A DNA stretch of 64,000 nucleotides from Pseudomonas brassicacearum subsp. neoaurantiaca (GCF_013608025.1 NZ_VDLV01000011.1:112679-176678); one strand, 5' to 3'; positions 1 through 9,336 are shown, numbered from the stretch's first letter. Notes: generated by a model from the sequence alone, not told the origin. A program made the numbers and translations.

Positions 1-333
1 GGATGCGTTGGCGCGCAGCTTGCGTCGTAGCAACGGCGTGCCTTGCAACTTGACGCGAAAGCCGCCGGCGACAATCAGCACGTCCAGGTTGTCCGGCAGT
101 TGCGCCAGTTCGACGTCGGCCGAAATGACGATGCCCAAGTCACTTGTCACCTGCCCGCCCGACGCACCGACGGTCAGCACTTCATAAAGCGGCTTGTCGC
201 TCATCAGGTTCGCGGTGACCAGCGCATCCACCGCGCCGGTGAAGGACATCATCGAGAAATTGTCCATCAATACAAACGCGACACGGACCGGCGCCTGGCC
301 GGGCGACGCAGAGCCCTGGGGCCGATAGGCCAT
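1..333 (-). CDS. GlxA/CdhR-type transcriptional regulator, N-terminal part (runs off the window)
   Basis: The first 111 codons are present from an ATG at 333; the 3' end lies beyond the left edge, so only the N-terminal DJ-1/PfpI-like (GATase1-like) domain is seen. It begins MAYRPQGSASPG and continues with VRVAFVLMDNFSMMSF, a strand-turn-helix typical of the sensor domain of AraC-family regulators such as GbdR, CdhR and ArgR, and it has a later DVLIVAGGF strand. The C-terminal AraC helix-turn-helix is expected outside the window. These regulators commonly activate betaine, carnitine or arginine catabolism in Pseudomonas, which fits the neighbouring genes. The ribosome binding site is weak (AAGAATAAGAAC before the ATG). 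Which ligand it senses cannot be told from this fragment. Confidence 0.8.
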   Translation of the reverse strand, partial: MAYRPQGSASPGQAPVRVAFVLMDNFSMMSFTGAVDALVTANLMSDKPLYEVLTVGASGGQVTSDLGIVISADVELAQLPDNLDVLIVAGGFRVKLQGTPLLRRKLRANAS

Positions 334-640
334 GTTCTTATTCTTGAGTACGCTTTCGAATGCGCTTGGCATGGGGCCTCGTGGGACAGGAAGGCGATCT
401 GGACCGGAGCCGGGCACACGGCCCGAACCATGCCATCTTCCCGATTAACCACCCAAGCGACCATCGTCTGCGCGACATCACTGTCAGCGATAACGACCTC
501 CGACAAATGGCACTCTCAAGGGAATACGACCTTGGTCGATAGCCTGTGAGTAGGCATGGGCGCTTCCCTTCCAGAGTTTGCAACGCTCACCGCTAATGTT
601 TCCGCCGTTCCAACACCGATAAATACCTGCGGGAGAAGTC
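334..640. other. Intergenic region between divergent regulator and chemoreceptor
   Basis: This 307-base gap separates the truncated regulator (minus) from the chemoreceptor (plus) and must hold both promoters. No convincing sigma-70, sigma-54 or sigma-28 promoter, terminator or repeat was found. Short open frames here lack ribosome binding sites and look spurious. The only clear signal is the GGAG ribosome binding site of the chemoreceptor at 632-635. Confidence 0.5.
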
Positions 641-2584
641 ATGAATATCAAACAGAAGCTGACATGGGCGTTCGCGGCCATTGCCTGCGTGCCGGTGATC
701 CTGGTGGCGGTGCTCGTAGTATTGAACCTGCGCGATGCGGCACAAGCCAACTTCCTGGACAGCAGCGGTCGCGAGATTCGCCAGATCGACAACGGCATGA
801 AGCAGTTCTTCGACGGAATCATGCAAAACGTCGAGTTCTTCGCCAAGGACCCGCGGATCGTCGCGGCCAAGGACCTCAAGAACTACTCTAGCGCTGACGC
901 TGCGCAAATCCCGCTTACCGAGAACAACAAACAACTCCTGGCGATTTTCGATCAGTTCGCCAAGAGCCACCCGACCACCGCTTATCTTTCCCTGGGCCTG
1001 GCGGACGGCGGCTACGCCAGTTGGCCGGATGATCCGAAGATTTCCAATTACGATCCACGTGTGCGCCCTTGGTACAAGGCCGCCATCGCCGCGCCAGGCA
1101 CCACCGTGAAGACCGATGCCTACTACTGGGCGCCGGACGACGTGTCGTTGATCGGCATCGTGCACACCGTCACCGATGCCGCCGGCAAGCAGGTAGGCGT
1201 GGTCGGGCTGGACGTGTCGCTCAAGCAACTGACTGAGCTGGTCAAGAACATCAAGCTCGGTGACAGCGGCTACCTGATGCTGGTGGAAGGCAGCGGCAAC
1301 GTGCTGGTGGACCCGGCCGATGCCAAGCACAACTTCAAACCACTGGCCGACCTCGGCCCGAACTACGCCGCGCTGGCCAAGAGCAGCGATGGCGCCACCC
1401 AGATCGAGATCGATGGCGTGCCTTACATGGCCAACATCGTCACGTCGAAAGGCCTGGGCTGGCGCTTCATCGGCCTGATCAAGCGCGACGAAGTGATGGC
1501 AGAAGCCTCAAGCCTGACTTGGCTGATCGCCATCATCGCCGCCGTCCTGGCCGTGGTCTTCGCCATTGTCGGCGCCAGCTTCGCCAGCGTCATCGTCCGG
1601 CCGATTCGCGGTGTTGCCAACGGCTTGCAGGAGATCGCCGAAGGTGAAGGCGACCTTACTCGCCAGCTCGCCGTGCAAGGCAAGGACGAAACCGCCACCC
1701 TGGCGAGCTGGTTCAACCAGTTTCTGGGCATGATTGCGCAGTTGGTGCAACGCATCGGCAGCGCCTCTTCCGACCTGCAAAGCGCCGCGGCGGATACCAG
1801 CGAAGTCGCGCAGAACATGAACGACGCCGCCGGGCGCCAGCGCCAAGCCGTGGAACTGGTAAGCACCGCGTTCAACGAAATGGTTGCCACCGCCAACGAA
1901 GTCGCCCGCTCCTGCAGCCAGGCCGCCGTCAGTGCGGACACCGGGTACCGCGATGTTCACGACGGCCAGCACCACATCGGCGAAGCCACCGGCAGCGTGC
2001 TGAAGTTGAGTGAAGAATTGCAGCAATCGACCCAGACCATGCAGGCGCTGGAGCAGGACAGCAAGAACATCAACACGATCCTGGACACCATTCGCTCGAT
2101 TGCCGAACAGACCAACCTGCTCGCCCTCAACGCGGCCATCGAAGCCGCCCGTGCCGGTGACCAGGGCCGCGGCTTCGCCGTGGTGGCCGATGAGGTACGC
2201 GCCTTGGCGCGGCGTACCGCCGACTCCACCGGCGAGATCGACAGCCTGCTCGGCAACCTCGCGCGGCGCACCCAGGAAGTGACGCACCAGATGCAGAACA
2301 GCCTGCAGGTGTCGCACACCAGCGTCGAGCGCATCCAGCAGGCCCGCGACAGCTTCGACAAGATCCGCACCTCGGTGGACTCGATCCGCGACCAGAACAC
2401 GCAGATCGCCACCGCCGCAGAGCAACAGCACCAAGTGGCCGAAGACATCAACCGGCACATCGCGCAGATTCACTCCGATGCGCAGCTGGTTGAAGAGTTT
2501 GCCCACACGGCGCAAACCGGTTCGGGGCGTTTGACAGATATTTCCGGACAGCTCAAGGGCTTGGTGGGGCGCTTCAAGTTCTAA
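641..2584 (+). CDS. Methyl-accepting chemotaxis protein with a dCache sensor domain
   Basis: This 647-residue inner-membrane chemoreceptor has a first membrane segment at about residues 8-30, a periplasmic double-Cache domain to about 285, a second membrane segment at about 288-310, a HAMP domain, and a cytoplasmic signalling domain whose hairpin tip includes [20 protein letters not shown]. The Cache pocket carries [12 protein letters not shown] (residues 137-148) and a later GVVGLDVS (D191), the pattern of dCache_1 domains that bind amino acids or quaternary amines. The start has a good site (GGAG 6 bases upstream). No CheR-binding pentapeptide is seen at the C terminus. Its position next to betaine catabolic genes suggests it senses the same betaine, but this is inference. 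Confidence 0.95.
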   Translation: MNIKQKLTWAFAAIACVPVILVAVLVVLNLRDAAQANFLDSSGREIRQIDNGMKQFFDGIMQNVEFFAKDPRIVAAKDLKNYSSADAAQIPLTENNKQLLAIFDQFAKSHPTTAYLSLGLADGGYASWPDDPKISNYDPRVRPWYKAAIAAPGTTVKTDAYYWAPDDVSLIGIVHTVTDAAGKQVGVVGLDVSLKQLTELVKNIKLGDSGYLMLVEGSGNVLVDPADAKHNFKPLADLGPNYAALAKSSDGATQIEIDGVPYMANIVTSKGLGWRFIGLIKRDEVMAEASSLTWLIAIIAAVLAVVFAIVGASFASVIVRPIRGVANGLQEIAEGEGDLTRQLAVQGKDETATLASWFNQFLGMIAQLVQRIGSASSDLQSAAADTSEVAQNMNDAAGRQRQAVELVSTAFNEMVATANEVARSCSQAAVSADTGYRDVHDGQHHIGEATGSVLKLSEELQQSTQTMQALEQDSKNINTILDTIRSIAEQTNLLALNAAIEAARAGDQGRGFAVVADEVRALARRTADSTGEIDSLLGNLARRTQEVTHQMQNSLQVSHTSVERIQQARDSFDKIRTSVDSIRDQNTQIATAAEQQHQVAEDINRHIAQIHSDAQLVEEFAHTAQTGSGRLTDISGQLKGLVGRFKF

Positions 2585-2612
2585 CTGGGTTTATGTCCCG
2601 CTGAAGATCCAA

Positions 2613-2703
2613 TGTGGGAGCGAGCCTGCTCGCGAAGAAGGTGTCACAGTCGACGAAGCATGTTGATTGTGCCGGCCTCTTCGCGAGCAGGCTCGCTCCT
2701 ACA
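2613..2703. repeat. REPIN, GTGGGAGCGAGC family, copy 1
   Basis: Two REP sequences face each other: the left arm GTGGGAGCGAGCCTGCTCGCGA and, after about 50 bases, its inverted partner ending in CTCCTACA. Together they form a long imperfect hairpin downstream of the chemoreceptor gene. It is the first of a tandem set of three with a shared linker (TGTCCGCTGAAGAT). Confidence 0.9.
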
Positions 2704-2749
2704 AAGGCTCTGCGGTTACCTGAGTTTTGTGTCCGCTGAAGATTAAAAA

Positions 2750-2839
2750 TGTGGGAGCGAGCTTGCTCGCGAAGGCGGTGTCACAGCCGAATAAGATGCT
2801 GACTTTGCCGGCCTCTTCGCGAGCAGGCTCGCTCCCACA
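2750..2839. repeat. REPIN, GTGGGAGCGAGC family, copy 2
   Basis: A full REPIN with the same arms and much the same spacer (GGCGGTGTCACAGCCGA) as its left neighbour. The flanking linker TGTCCGCTGAAGATTAAAAA occurs before it and again before the next element, showing tandem duplication with a period of about 136 bases. Confidence 0.9.
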
Positions 2840-2885
2840 AAGGGTCTGCGGTTACCTGGGTTTTGTGTCCGCTGAAGATTAAAAA

Positions 2886-2929
2886 TGTGGGAGCGAGCCT
2901 GCTCGCGAAGGCGGTGTCACAGCCGCCGG
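2886..2929. repeat. Solitary REP half-element
   Basis: Only the left arm (TGTGGGAGCGAGCCTGCTCGCGA, 2886-2908) and the start of the spacer are present. The right arm is missing, and the spacer ends in a short CGGTGTCACAGCCG hairpin close to the 3' end of the EamA gene. It looks like a truncated third unit of the tandem array. Confidence 0.8.
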
Positions 2930-2944
2930 GTATTTGCCCGGTCG

Positions 2945-3808
2945 CTACCCTTTTGCCTTGATCGCGTACATCCCACCGGCAATCACCAGACAGGCTCCAA
3001 CGACCGTCCAGGTATCGGGTAGCTCGCCGAAGACCAACAGGCCAATCAGCGAGGCGAACACCAGCAGCGTGTAGTTGAACGGCTGAAGTGTGGCCGCCGT
3101 TGCATACTTCAGGGCCTGGAGAAATAACAGCTGGGCCACCACGCCTGTCGTGGACAGCACCGCAATCAGTCCCCATTGCATCAGGCTCGGCGCCACCCAT
3201 CCGGGAAGGCCCAACAACGTAATGGTGATCGCGCCGAAGAAACCCATGTAAAGCATGTTCGTGGCGAACGAGTCCTGCCGGCTGATTCGACGGGTCAGCA
3301 CACTGAAAATCGCAAAACCCAGGGCCGACAACAGCGGAATCAGCGCGGCCAGTTCGAAGATATTGGAACCGGGGCGAAGGATAACCAGCGTTCCCGTGAA
3401 GCCAATGGCGGCGGCAACCCATCGACGCACGCCAATGAACTCCCCTAGAAACGCCCCCGCCAGCGCCAATGTCATCAAGGGGAATACCGCATACAGGGCA
3501 TGCATTTCAGCCAGCCCCAGATAGCGCAGCCCCAGTCCAAACAGTGCGCTTTCACCGACCCCGATAAGCGCACGAATGATCTGTTGGTAAGGATGGTGGC
3601 TTCGACACGCGATCCGCAGGCTGCCCTGATGAACGCTGTAGCCGACAGCAAAAGCCAGGAATACCCAATAGCGCACCATGACCAGTTGTGCGATCGGGAG
3701 GTCCTTGACCAGTACTTTGGTGACTCCATCCTGGGCTGCGAAAATCAGCATGGACAGAAGGCACAGGGCGATCCCTAACCGAGGGCGGGTGGTGTCATGA
3801 TCATGCAC
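2945..3808 (-). CDS. EamA/DMT-family membrane transporter
   Basis: About 287 residues with some ten hydrophobic segments in two repeated EamA halves, the usual size for drug/metabolite transporters of the inner membrane. The likely start is a GTG at 3808 (MHDHDTTRPRLGIALCLL); it overlaps the end of the upstream ribbon-helix-helix gene by 8 bases, which implies translational coupling. An in-frame start further upstream would add about 19 polar residues. EamA proteins often export amino acids or metabolites. Here it could export a by-product of betaine breakdown, but the substrate is unknown. The end lies close to a REP element. Confidence 0.85.
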   Translation of the reverse strand: MHDHDTTRPRLGIALCLLSMLIFAAQDGVTKVLVKDLPIAQLVMVRYWVFLAFAVGYSVHQGSLRIACRSHHPYQQIIRALIGVGESALFGLGLRYLGLAEMHALYAVFPLMTLALAGAFLGEFIGVRRWVAAAIGFTGTLVILRPGSNIFELAALIPLLSALGFAIFSVLTRRISRQDSFATNMLYMGFFGAITITLLGLPGWVAPSLMQWGLIAVLSTTGVVAQLLFLQALKYATAATLQPFNYTLLVFASLIGLLVFGELPDTWTVVGACLVIAGGMYAIKAKG

Positions 3809-4067
3809 CGCGCGCACCGAGGACGGTATCTTCAAGCAGGCTGTTCTCTGTCCGGCGCCTCGCAATGCTATGGCGCAACCGATCCCGCTCCAGCGCTTCA
3901 GCGGCTACGAGTGCTTCAACGCCGGCCCCGGCTTCGACTTGTTCAATAAAATTCAAAATCGCTTTTTTCATGAACCAGTGCGAGGTCCGGTCCAACCTGG
4001 CCGATGCCGACTTCAATCTGGCGCGTGTCTCCTCATCCAACTTGATACCCAGGGTTGTCACGGTCAT
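3801..4067 (-). CDS. Stand-alone PutA-like ribbon-helix-helix DNA-binding protein
   Basis: This 88-residue protein starts TTLGIKLDEETRARL and continues to about residue 46 with a close match to the N-terminal DNA-binding domain of the proline utilisation flavoprotein PutA (TTLGVKLD...DRTPHWLIKQAIFNYLE). The remainder is a short charged tail with its own stop; no proline dehydrogenase domain follows. In PutA this domain is a dimeric repressor of put genes. Here it may regulate neighbouring transport genes. A GAGG site lies 9 bases before the ATG. It overlaps the EamA gene by 8 bases and follows the betaine-binding protein gene after 121 bases in which nothing else was recognised. Alternatively it is the antitoxin of an unrecognised pair, but no toxin-like gene is next to it. 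Confidence 0.8.
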   Translation of the reverse strand: MTVTTLGIKLDEETRARLKSASARLDRTSHWFMKKAILNFIEQVEAGAGVEALVAAEALERDRLRHSIARRRTENSLLEDTVLGARGA

Positions 4068-4188
4068 CGCTCAGCCTCTGAATGGAACAACCCTGCCCTG
4101 TTACACCTGCGACAGGACACAGCAGACGGTGCCCTCGGCTCTCGACCCAAGGCACCGGACTGCAACAACTATCGGATAGCAACGACCA

Positions 4189-5088
4189 TTATTGGGCTGG
4201 CGTCGCAGAAGCCGTCTGGCTGCCAAACATCGCTTCGAAACGCGGCTTATTGGTTGCGTAATATTCTGCGACCACCTTGTCCGCCGAGCTGTCACGGGCG
4301 TCCGCCATCAGCTTCTCGAGGTCAGCCTTGGGGATCTTGAAGTTGGCGAAGAAGCGCGCCACGTCAGGGTGCTCCGCGCTGAATCCCTTGCGCGCGACGG
4401 CGTGGATCTGCTCGGCACCACCGAAGATCTGCTTCGGATCATCGAGGTAGCGCAGCGGCCATTTGGCGAACATCCAGTGCGGACTCCAGGCGTTAACCAA
4501 CGACCATTTGTCGCGCTTGATGTTGCGATCCAGCTCGCTCAGCATTCCGGACTCCGACGAAGCCACCATCTTGTAGCCGTCGAGCTTGTATTCCTTGATG
4601 GCCTTTTCCGTCAGCTTGTACTGACCGTTGCCCACCTCAGACGTGAGGATCTTGCCACCCAGTTTTTCCCGCACTTCAGGCTTGTTGAGGTCTTCGACAC
4701 TGGCGATCTCGCTGGTTGGAATGGAGGTGGGCACCGCCATGCCGATCCGGCCTTCGTACAGCACGCCGAGGTCTTCAAGCCTGTCCTTGTACTTGTCATA
4801 GAAGGACTTGTGGGTGCTGGGCAGCCAGACCATCGGGATCAAGTCGATATTGCCGTTAGCCAGCGCCTGGAACTGGATGCCGATATCGGCCAGCACCAAC
4901 TTGACCGGCTGCTTGAGGTGATCCTGCAACGCGGTATTTGCCAGTTTCACCGCGATTTCCGTGTCCGACCAGTTCACCCAGCCGATACGGATGGGCGCGG
5001 GTTCCTCGGCTTGGACGATCAGACTGCTGCAGGCCAATGCAAGGCCTGCAAACCAGCCGATTAAAGTTTTACTGGGTAACGTCATCAT
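4189..5088 (-). CDS. Betaine-type ABC transporter substrate-binding protein (OpuAC/ProX-like)
   Basis: About 299 residues. A signal peptide (MMTLPSKTLIGWFAGLALAC... to about VQA) is followed by EEPAPIRIGWVNWSDTEIAV, the typical opening of periplasmic glycine-betaine-type binding proteins. The start at 5088 lies 6 bases after GGAG; the ATG at 5094 is too close to that site. Tryptophans that could form the aromatic cage for a trimethylammonium or dimethylammonium group are present (for example in WVNW, MVWLP and NAWSPHWMF). It probably serves the permease and ATPase encoded at 11.9-13.9 kb. It is separated from them and lies with the EamA and PutA-like genes, so expression may be set separately. 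Confidence 0.92.
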   Translation of the reverse strand: MMTLPSKTLIGWFAGLALACSSLIVQAEEPAPIRIGWVNWSDTEIAVKLANTALQDHLKQPVKLVLADIGIQFQALANGNIDLIPMVWLPSTHKSFYDKYKDRLEDLGVLYEGRIGMAVPTSIPTSEIASVEDLNKPEVREKLGGKILTSEVGNGQYKLTEKAIKEYKLDGYKMVASSESGMLSELDRNIKRDKWSLVNAWSPHWMFAKWPLRYLDDPKQIFGGAEQIHAVARKGFSAEHPDVARFFANFKIPKADLEKLMADARDSSADKVVAEYYATNKPRFEAMFGSQTASATPAQ

Positions 5089-5261
5089 GTGCATCTCCGC
5101 AGACTGTATTAATAGTTATTGGCAGGGCAGCAGAAGCATTCATTTTCCATCACGACCGCACGCGGCCATCCGGTGGGTTCTAGTTATGAAAATCACGGGG
5201 ACTAAAGTTTTTTCGGCCCTCCTCCGCCCTCTGGCGTTTCCAACCGCAATGACCGGCTCAT

Positions 5262-6197
5262 TCACAACGCCTTCTCGAGTGCCGGCAAAGCCTCGAACAG
5301 ATCCGCCACCAACAGATAATCCGCCACCTGGGCGATCGGTGCGTCGGCGTCCTGGTTGATCGCGACGATGACTTTGGAGCCGCTCATGCCCGCCAGGTGC
5401 TGGATGGCCCCGCTGATGCCGGCGGCGATATAAAGCTCTGGCGCGACGATTTTTCCTGTTTGCCCAACCTGCAAATCGTTGGGGGCAAACCCTGAATCCA
5501 CCGCTGCGCGGGAGGCACCCACCGCGCCACCGAGCTTGTCCGCCACGCGTTCGACCAAGGCAAAATTATCTTTGGCCTGCATTCCCCGGCCGCCGGACAC
5601 CACGACGCGGGCGCTCGACAGATCGGGCCTTGCGCTGGCTGTAAGTTGTTCACTGACGAAGCGGGCATAGGTTGAGCTTTGGCCGCCCTCCACTTCCATG
5701 ACTTCGCAGGGTTTGTCATGGGATGACGCCTGGGCAAACGCCGAGGCGCGGACCGTGAGCAACTTGATTGGATCGAGAGACTGAACCGTGGCGATCGCGT
5801 TGCCGGCATAGATGGGACGCTGGAAAGTGTCCGCCGAAACGATAGCGGTAACGTCTGAAAGCATGCCGACATCCAGGCTGGCCGCGACCCGTGGCAACAG
5901 GTTGCGGCCCATGCTGCTGGCGTCGGCGAAAACGTGCGTATAACCCTCGCAGACCAACGACGTGATCAGCGGCTGGGTATTTTCGGCCAGTGTTTTTTCG
6001 AACCGCGCATCCTGTGCGAGCAGAACTCGGTCCAGGCCTTGGACGAGCGCAGCTTGACGCGCCACTTCCGGCGCATCCGCTCCACCCAAGACCAGCAAAT
6101 CCGTCTCGCCCCCCAGCGCCAGAGCGGCGGTCACGGCGCTGCGTGTACCTGCCGTCAGTTGACCGGCACTGTGCTCGGCGATCACTAAACTGCGCAT
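5262..6197 (-). CDS. etfA: Electron transfer flavoprotein alpha subunit
   Basis: The 311-residue protein has the N-terminal ETF fold and the C-terminal FAD-binding domain, with [33 protein letters not shown] and [35 protein letters not shown]. The ATG at 6197 overlaps the TGA of the beta subunit by one base (TGATG), so the two are translationally coupled. ETF carries electrons from flavin dehydrogenases to ETF-quinone oxidoreductase. Being beside a demethylase of the dimethylglycine/N-methylproline class suggests it is the dedicated acceptor for that enzyme rather than the housekeeping fatty-acid ETF. Confidence 0.95.
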   Translation of the reverse strand: MRSLVIAEHSAGQLTAGTRSAVTAALALGGETDLLVLGGADAPEVARQAALVQGLDRVLLAQDARFEKTLAENTQPLITSLVCEGYTHVFADASSMGRNLLPRVAASLDVGMLSDVTAIVSADTFQRPIYAGNAIATVQSLDPIKLLTVRASAFAQASSHDKPCEVMEVEGGQSSTYARFVSEQLTASARPDLSSARVVVSGGRGMQAKDNFALVERVADKLGGAVGASRAAVDSGFAPNDLQVGQTGKIVAPELYIAAGISGAIQHLAGMSGSKVIVAINQDADAPIAQVADYLLVADLFEALPALEKAL

Positions 6198-6946
6198 CAA
6201 ATCACCCCCGCCACGTTTTTCAGTTTATCCACCAGCTCAGTCACCGAAGCGACCGTGATGCCTGCCTTGCGCACCGGCGGTGGGACCACGCTCAACAATC
6301 GAGCGTGTTCCTTCACGCTCGCGCCCAAGGTGTCGGCGGCAATGATTTCCAACGGTTTTTTCTTGGCTTTCATGATGTTCGGCAACGAGGCGTAGCGCGG
6401 TTGGTTCAGGCGCAAATCACAGGTCACCACGGCGGGCACCGTGAGGGCGACGACCTGGCTGCCGCCGTCGACTTCACGCTCGACGACCCATTGCCCGTCG
6501 ACATGATTGACCGCCGAGGCGTAAGTGGCCTGACCGCAGCCGATCAACTGCGCCACCATTTGCCCGACCTGATTGTTCTCCTGGTCAATCGCCTGCTTGC
6601 CGAACAGGATCAGTTGCGGCTTTTCCTGATCGATCACCTTGCTCAAGTACTTGGCGACGTTGAGCGGCTCAAGGACCGCGCTCGTCTCCACCAGAAGTGC
6701 TCGATCCGCGCCCAGCGCCAATGCGGTGCGCAATTGTTCCTGCGCCGCAGGAGTGCCCACCGAGACCACCACGACCTCGGACGCCAGCCCCTTCTCCTTG
6801 AGGCGGATTGCCTCCTCCACCGCGATCTCGCAGAACGGGTTCAAGGCCATTTTCACGCCGTTAAGCTCGACGTCCGAACCGTCAGCCTTTACCCGGACCT
6901 TCACATTCGGGTCGATGGCGCGCTTTACCGCAACGAGCACTTTCAT
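6197..6946 (-). CDS. etfB: Electron transfer flavoprotein beta subunit
   Basis: About 249 residues, starting [19 protein letters not shown], the usual start of the family. An earlier in-frame ATG at 6958 would add four residues, but the AGGA just before the 6946 start favours the shorter form. The chain contains [18 protein letters not shown] and [10 protein letters not shown], the AMP-binding half of ETF. It is the first gene of the minus-strand etfBA pair and diverges from the demethylase gene. The 207-base gap between them carries a long inverted repeat that resembles the TetR operator at 11.69 kb. Confidence 0.95.
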   Translation of the reverse strand: MKVLVAVKRAIDPNVKVRVKADGSDVELNGVKMALNPFCEIAVEEAIRLKEKGLASEVVVVSVGTPAAQEQLRTALALGADRALLVETSAVLEPLNVAKYLSKVIDQEKPQLILFGKQAIDQENNQVGQMVAQLIGCGQATYASAVNHVDGQWVVEREVDGGSQVVALTVPAVVTCDLRLNQPRYASLPNIMKAKKKPLEIIAADTLGASVKEHARLLSVVPPPVRKAGITVASVTELVDKLKNVAGVI

Positions 6947-7057
6947 GATTCCTCGCATCCCCCTCGCACTCTGGATCGACGCGGGCGACCGGCTACACGT
7001 GCCGGATCACCCCTGTTTCGACTGGATGGTAATCCTGGTTTTTCCACGACGCAAGAA

Positions 7058-7098
7058 AAATGTACACCTGTGTCTCAATCGTTGACACACGTGAACAT
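7058..7098. promoter_or_regulatory. Candidate operator between etfB and the demethylase gene
   Basis: Two 15-base arms (7060-7074 and 7084-7098) match as an inverted repeat at 13 of 15 positions, with a 9-base centre. The left arm includes AAATGTACACCT (7058-7069), which is identical to the 12 bases at 11685-11696 inside the palindrome upstream of the TetR gene. It sits 55 bases before the demethylase start and 111 before etfB, a good position to control both divergent promoters. Confidence 0.6.
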
Positions 7099-7153
7099 TG
7101 AACATACCGTTATGTCAAAACCAAGCCTGATGTCCTGTTCCCGGAGCAACACC

Positions 7154-9190
7154 ATGTCCAGTGATCCTCTGCTGCAGCCCTACAAAATCAAGCATCTGAC
7201 GCTCAAGAATCGGATCATGACCACCTCTCATGAACCGGCGTATCCCGTCGATGGCATGCCGAAGGACTTGTACCGTGCCTATCACGTCGAGCGGGCCAAG
7301 GCCGGCGTGGCGCTGACCATGACCGCCGGCTCCGCCGCTGTTTCCCGGGACAGCCCGCCGGTGTTCAACAACGTGCTGGCGTACAAGGACGAAGTGGTCA
7401 AATGGATGAAGGACCTGACCGACGAGTGCCACGAGCACGGCGCGGCGGTGATGATCCAACTGACCCACCTGGGCCGGCGCACGCGCTGGGACAAGGCTGA
7501 CTGGCTGCCGGTCGTCTCGCCGTCCCATCGCCGCGAAGCATCCCACCGGGCCTTCCCGAAAAAGATGGAAGACTGGGACATCGACCGCATCGTCAAGGAC
7601 TACGTGGACGCCGCCGAACGCATGAAGGCCGCCGGCCTTGATGGCCTGGAATTGCAGGCCTATGGGCATCTCATGGATCAATTCTGGTCGCCACTGACCA
7701 ACGATCTCGACGGGCCCTACGGTGGCTCGCTGGAAAACCGCATGCGCTTCACCTTCGATGTGTTGCGTGGCATCCGCCAGCGTTGCGGCGAGGACTTCCT
7801 GCTCGGGGTGCGCTACACCGGTGATGAAGACCTGCCCGGTGGTTTCGGTGCCAGCGACGGCCTGCAGATTTCCCACCTGCTCAAGGACAGCGGCCTGGTG
7901 GATTTCCTCAACGTTGTGCGCGGCCATATCGACACCGACGCCGGCCTCACCGACGTGATCCCGATCCAGGGCATGCGCAACTCGCCACACCTGGATTTTG
8001 CCGGCGAGATCCGCTCGGCCACCGGTTTCCCGACGTTCCATGCGGCGAAGATCCCGGACGTCGCCACCGCGCGGCACGCCATTGCCTCGGGCAAGGTGGA
8101 CATGATCGGCATGACCCGCGCCCACATGACCGACCCGCATATCGTGCGCAAGATCATCGAAAAGCGCGAAGAAGAGATCCGCCCCTGCGTTGGCGCCAAC
8201 TATTGCCTGGACCGCATCTATCAGGGCGGCGCCGCGTACTGCATTCACAACGCCGCCACCGGGCGCGAAACCACCATGCCCCACGAGATTGCGAAGGCGC
8301 CGGTCAAGCGCAAGGTCGTGGTGATCGGCACCGGCCCCGCAGGGCTGGAAGCGGCACGGGTAGCCGGGGAACGCGGCCATGAGGTTACGGTGTTCGAAGT
8401 GGCCGACCAGCCAGGCGGGCAGATCCGCTTGACCGCGCAGAGCGAGCGTCGCCGCGAGATGATCAGCATCATCGATTGGCGCATGGCGCAGTGCGAACGA
8501 CTGGGCGTGAAGTTCCAATTCAACACCTGGGCCGAAGCCGAGACTGTCCTGGCCCAGGAACCGGACGTGGTGATCGTCGCCACGGGCGGCCTGCCCCACA
8601 CCGAGGTGCTCAAGCAAGGCAACGAACTGGTGGTTTCGACCTGGGACATCATTTCCGGCGACGTCAAACCCGGCCAGAACGTGCTGATCTTCGACGACGC
8701 CGGCGACCATGCGGCGCTACAGGCGGCCGAGGTCATCGCCAACAGCGGTGCGAAACTGGAGATCGTCACGCCCGACCGATCGTTCGCGCCGGAGGTGATG
8801 GCCATGAACCTCGTGCCATACATGCGCAGCCTGCAGGACCTGAACGTCACCTTCACCGTCACCTATCGGGTCGATTCCGTGGAGAAGCGCGACGGCCAGT
8901 TGGTCGCCAGCTTCGGCAGCGATTACGGCCAGGTGCACAAGCAGCGCGTGGTCGATCAGGTGGTGGTCAACCACGGCACCCTGCCCCTGGATGATTTGTA
9001 TTTCGAGCTGCGCCCGCATTCGAGCAACAACGGCGCGGTCGAACAGCACGATCTGATCGCCGGGAAAACCCAGAACATCGTGACCAACCCCGAGGGCCGC
9101 TTCCAACTGTTCCGCATCGGTGACGCGGTGTCGGCGCGTAATACCCATGCCGCGATCTACGATGCGCTGCGGCTGGTCAAGGACATCTGA
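7154..9190 (+). CDS. N-methyl amino acid demethylase, DgcA/StcD type (FMN/FAD oxidoreductase)
   Basis: The 678-residue protein has an N-terminal old-yellow-enzyme TIM barrel (PLLQPYKIKHLTLKNRI...; GYxxDQFWSPLTN-like segment), then a cysteine cluster region at 345-363, then an FAD/NAD(P)-binding domain starting VVVIGTGPAGLEAARVAGE. This is the layout of trimethylamine dehydrogenase, dimethylglycine demethylase DgcA and N-methylproline demethylase StcD, which remove N-methyl groups as formaldehyde and pass electrons to ETF. The start at 7154 has GGAG upstream; the much longer open frame running upstream is not coding. The second cluster cysteine is alanine (CVGANYC). N-methylproline is the favoured substrate from context; dimethylglycine or sarcosine-like compounds are alternatives. 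Confidence 0.85.
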   Translation: MSSDPLLQPYKIKHLTLKNRIMTTSHEPAYPVDGMPKDLYRAYHVERAKAGVALTMTAGSAAVSRDSPPVFNNVLAYKDEVVKWMKDLTDECHEHGAAVMIQLTHLGRRTRWDKADWLPVVSPSHRREASHRAFPKKMEDWDIDRIVKDYVDAAERMKAAGLDGLELQAYGHLMDQFWSPLTNDLDGPYGGSLENRMRFTFDVLRGIRQRCGEDFLLGVRYTGDEDLPGGFGASDGLQISHLLKDSGLVDFLNVVRGHIDTDAGLTDVIPIQGMRNSPHLDFAGEIRSATGFPTFHAAKIPDVATARHAIASGKVDMIGMTRAHMTDPHIVRKIIEKREEEIRPCVGANYCLDRIYQGGAAYCIHNAATGRETTMPHEIAKAPVKRKVVVIGTGPAGLEAARVAGERGHEVTVFEVADQPGGQIRLTAQSERRREMISIIDWRMAQCERLGVKFQFNTWAEAETVLAQEPDVVIVATGGLPHTEVLKQGNELVVSTWDIISGDVKPGQNVLIFDDAGDHAALQAAEVIANSGAKLEIVTPDRSFAPEVMAMNLVPYMRSLQDLNVTFTVTYRVDSVEKRDGQLVASFGSDYGQVHKQRVVDQVVVNHGTLPLDDLYFELRPHSSNNGAVEQHDLIAGKTQNIVTNPEGRFQLFRIGDAVSARNTHAAIYDALRLVKDI

Positions 9191-9249
9191 AGACGCAGCC
9201 CGATAAGGATCGGGCAACGTTCGCCCTGAATAAGAAATGCGCTCAATCC

Positions 9250-9336
9250 GTGGCGAGGGAGCTTGCTCCCGCGGGGCTGCGCAGCAGACCTGTTATGAGC
9301 GCTTCGCACTCAAGCGGGAGCAAGCTCCCTCGCCAC
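9250..9336. repeat. REPIN, GTGGCGAGGGAGC family
   Basis: Inverted arms GTGGCGAGGGAGCTTGCTCC and CGGGAGCAAGCTCCCTCGCCAC enclose about 45 bases. It stands between the demethylase and VOC genes. Just before it, CCCGAT-AAGG-ATCGGG (9199-9214) forms a small perfect hairpin that may help end the demethylase transcript. Confidence 0.85.

Noticed and set aside
2613..2929. A CRISPR-like array from the regular spacing of REP elements
   Set aside because: The units are inverted pairs (REPINs) with conserved, not unique, spacers, and no cas genes are present.
5990..7153. A 388-codon in-frame extension upstream of the demethylase start
   Set aside because: It runs antisense through etfB and part of etfA, has no ribosome binding site and no family similarity; GGAG before 7154 and the family length support the shorter protein.
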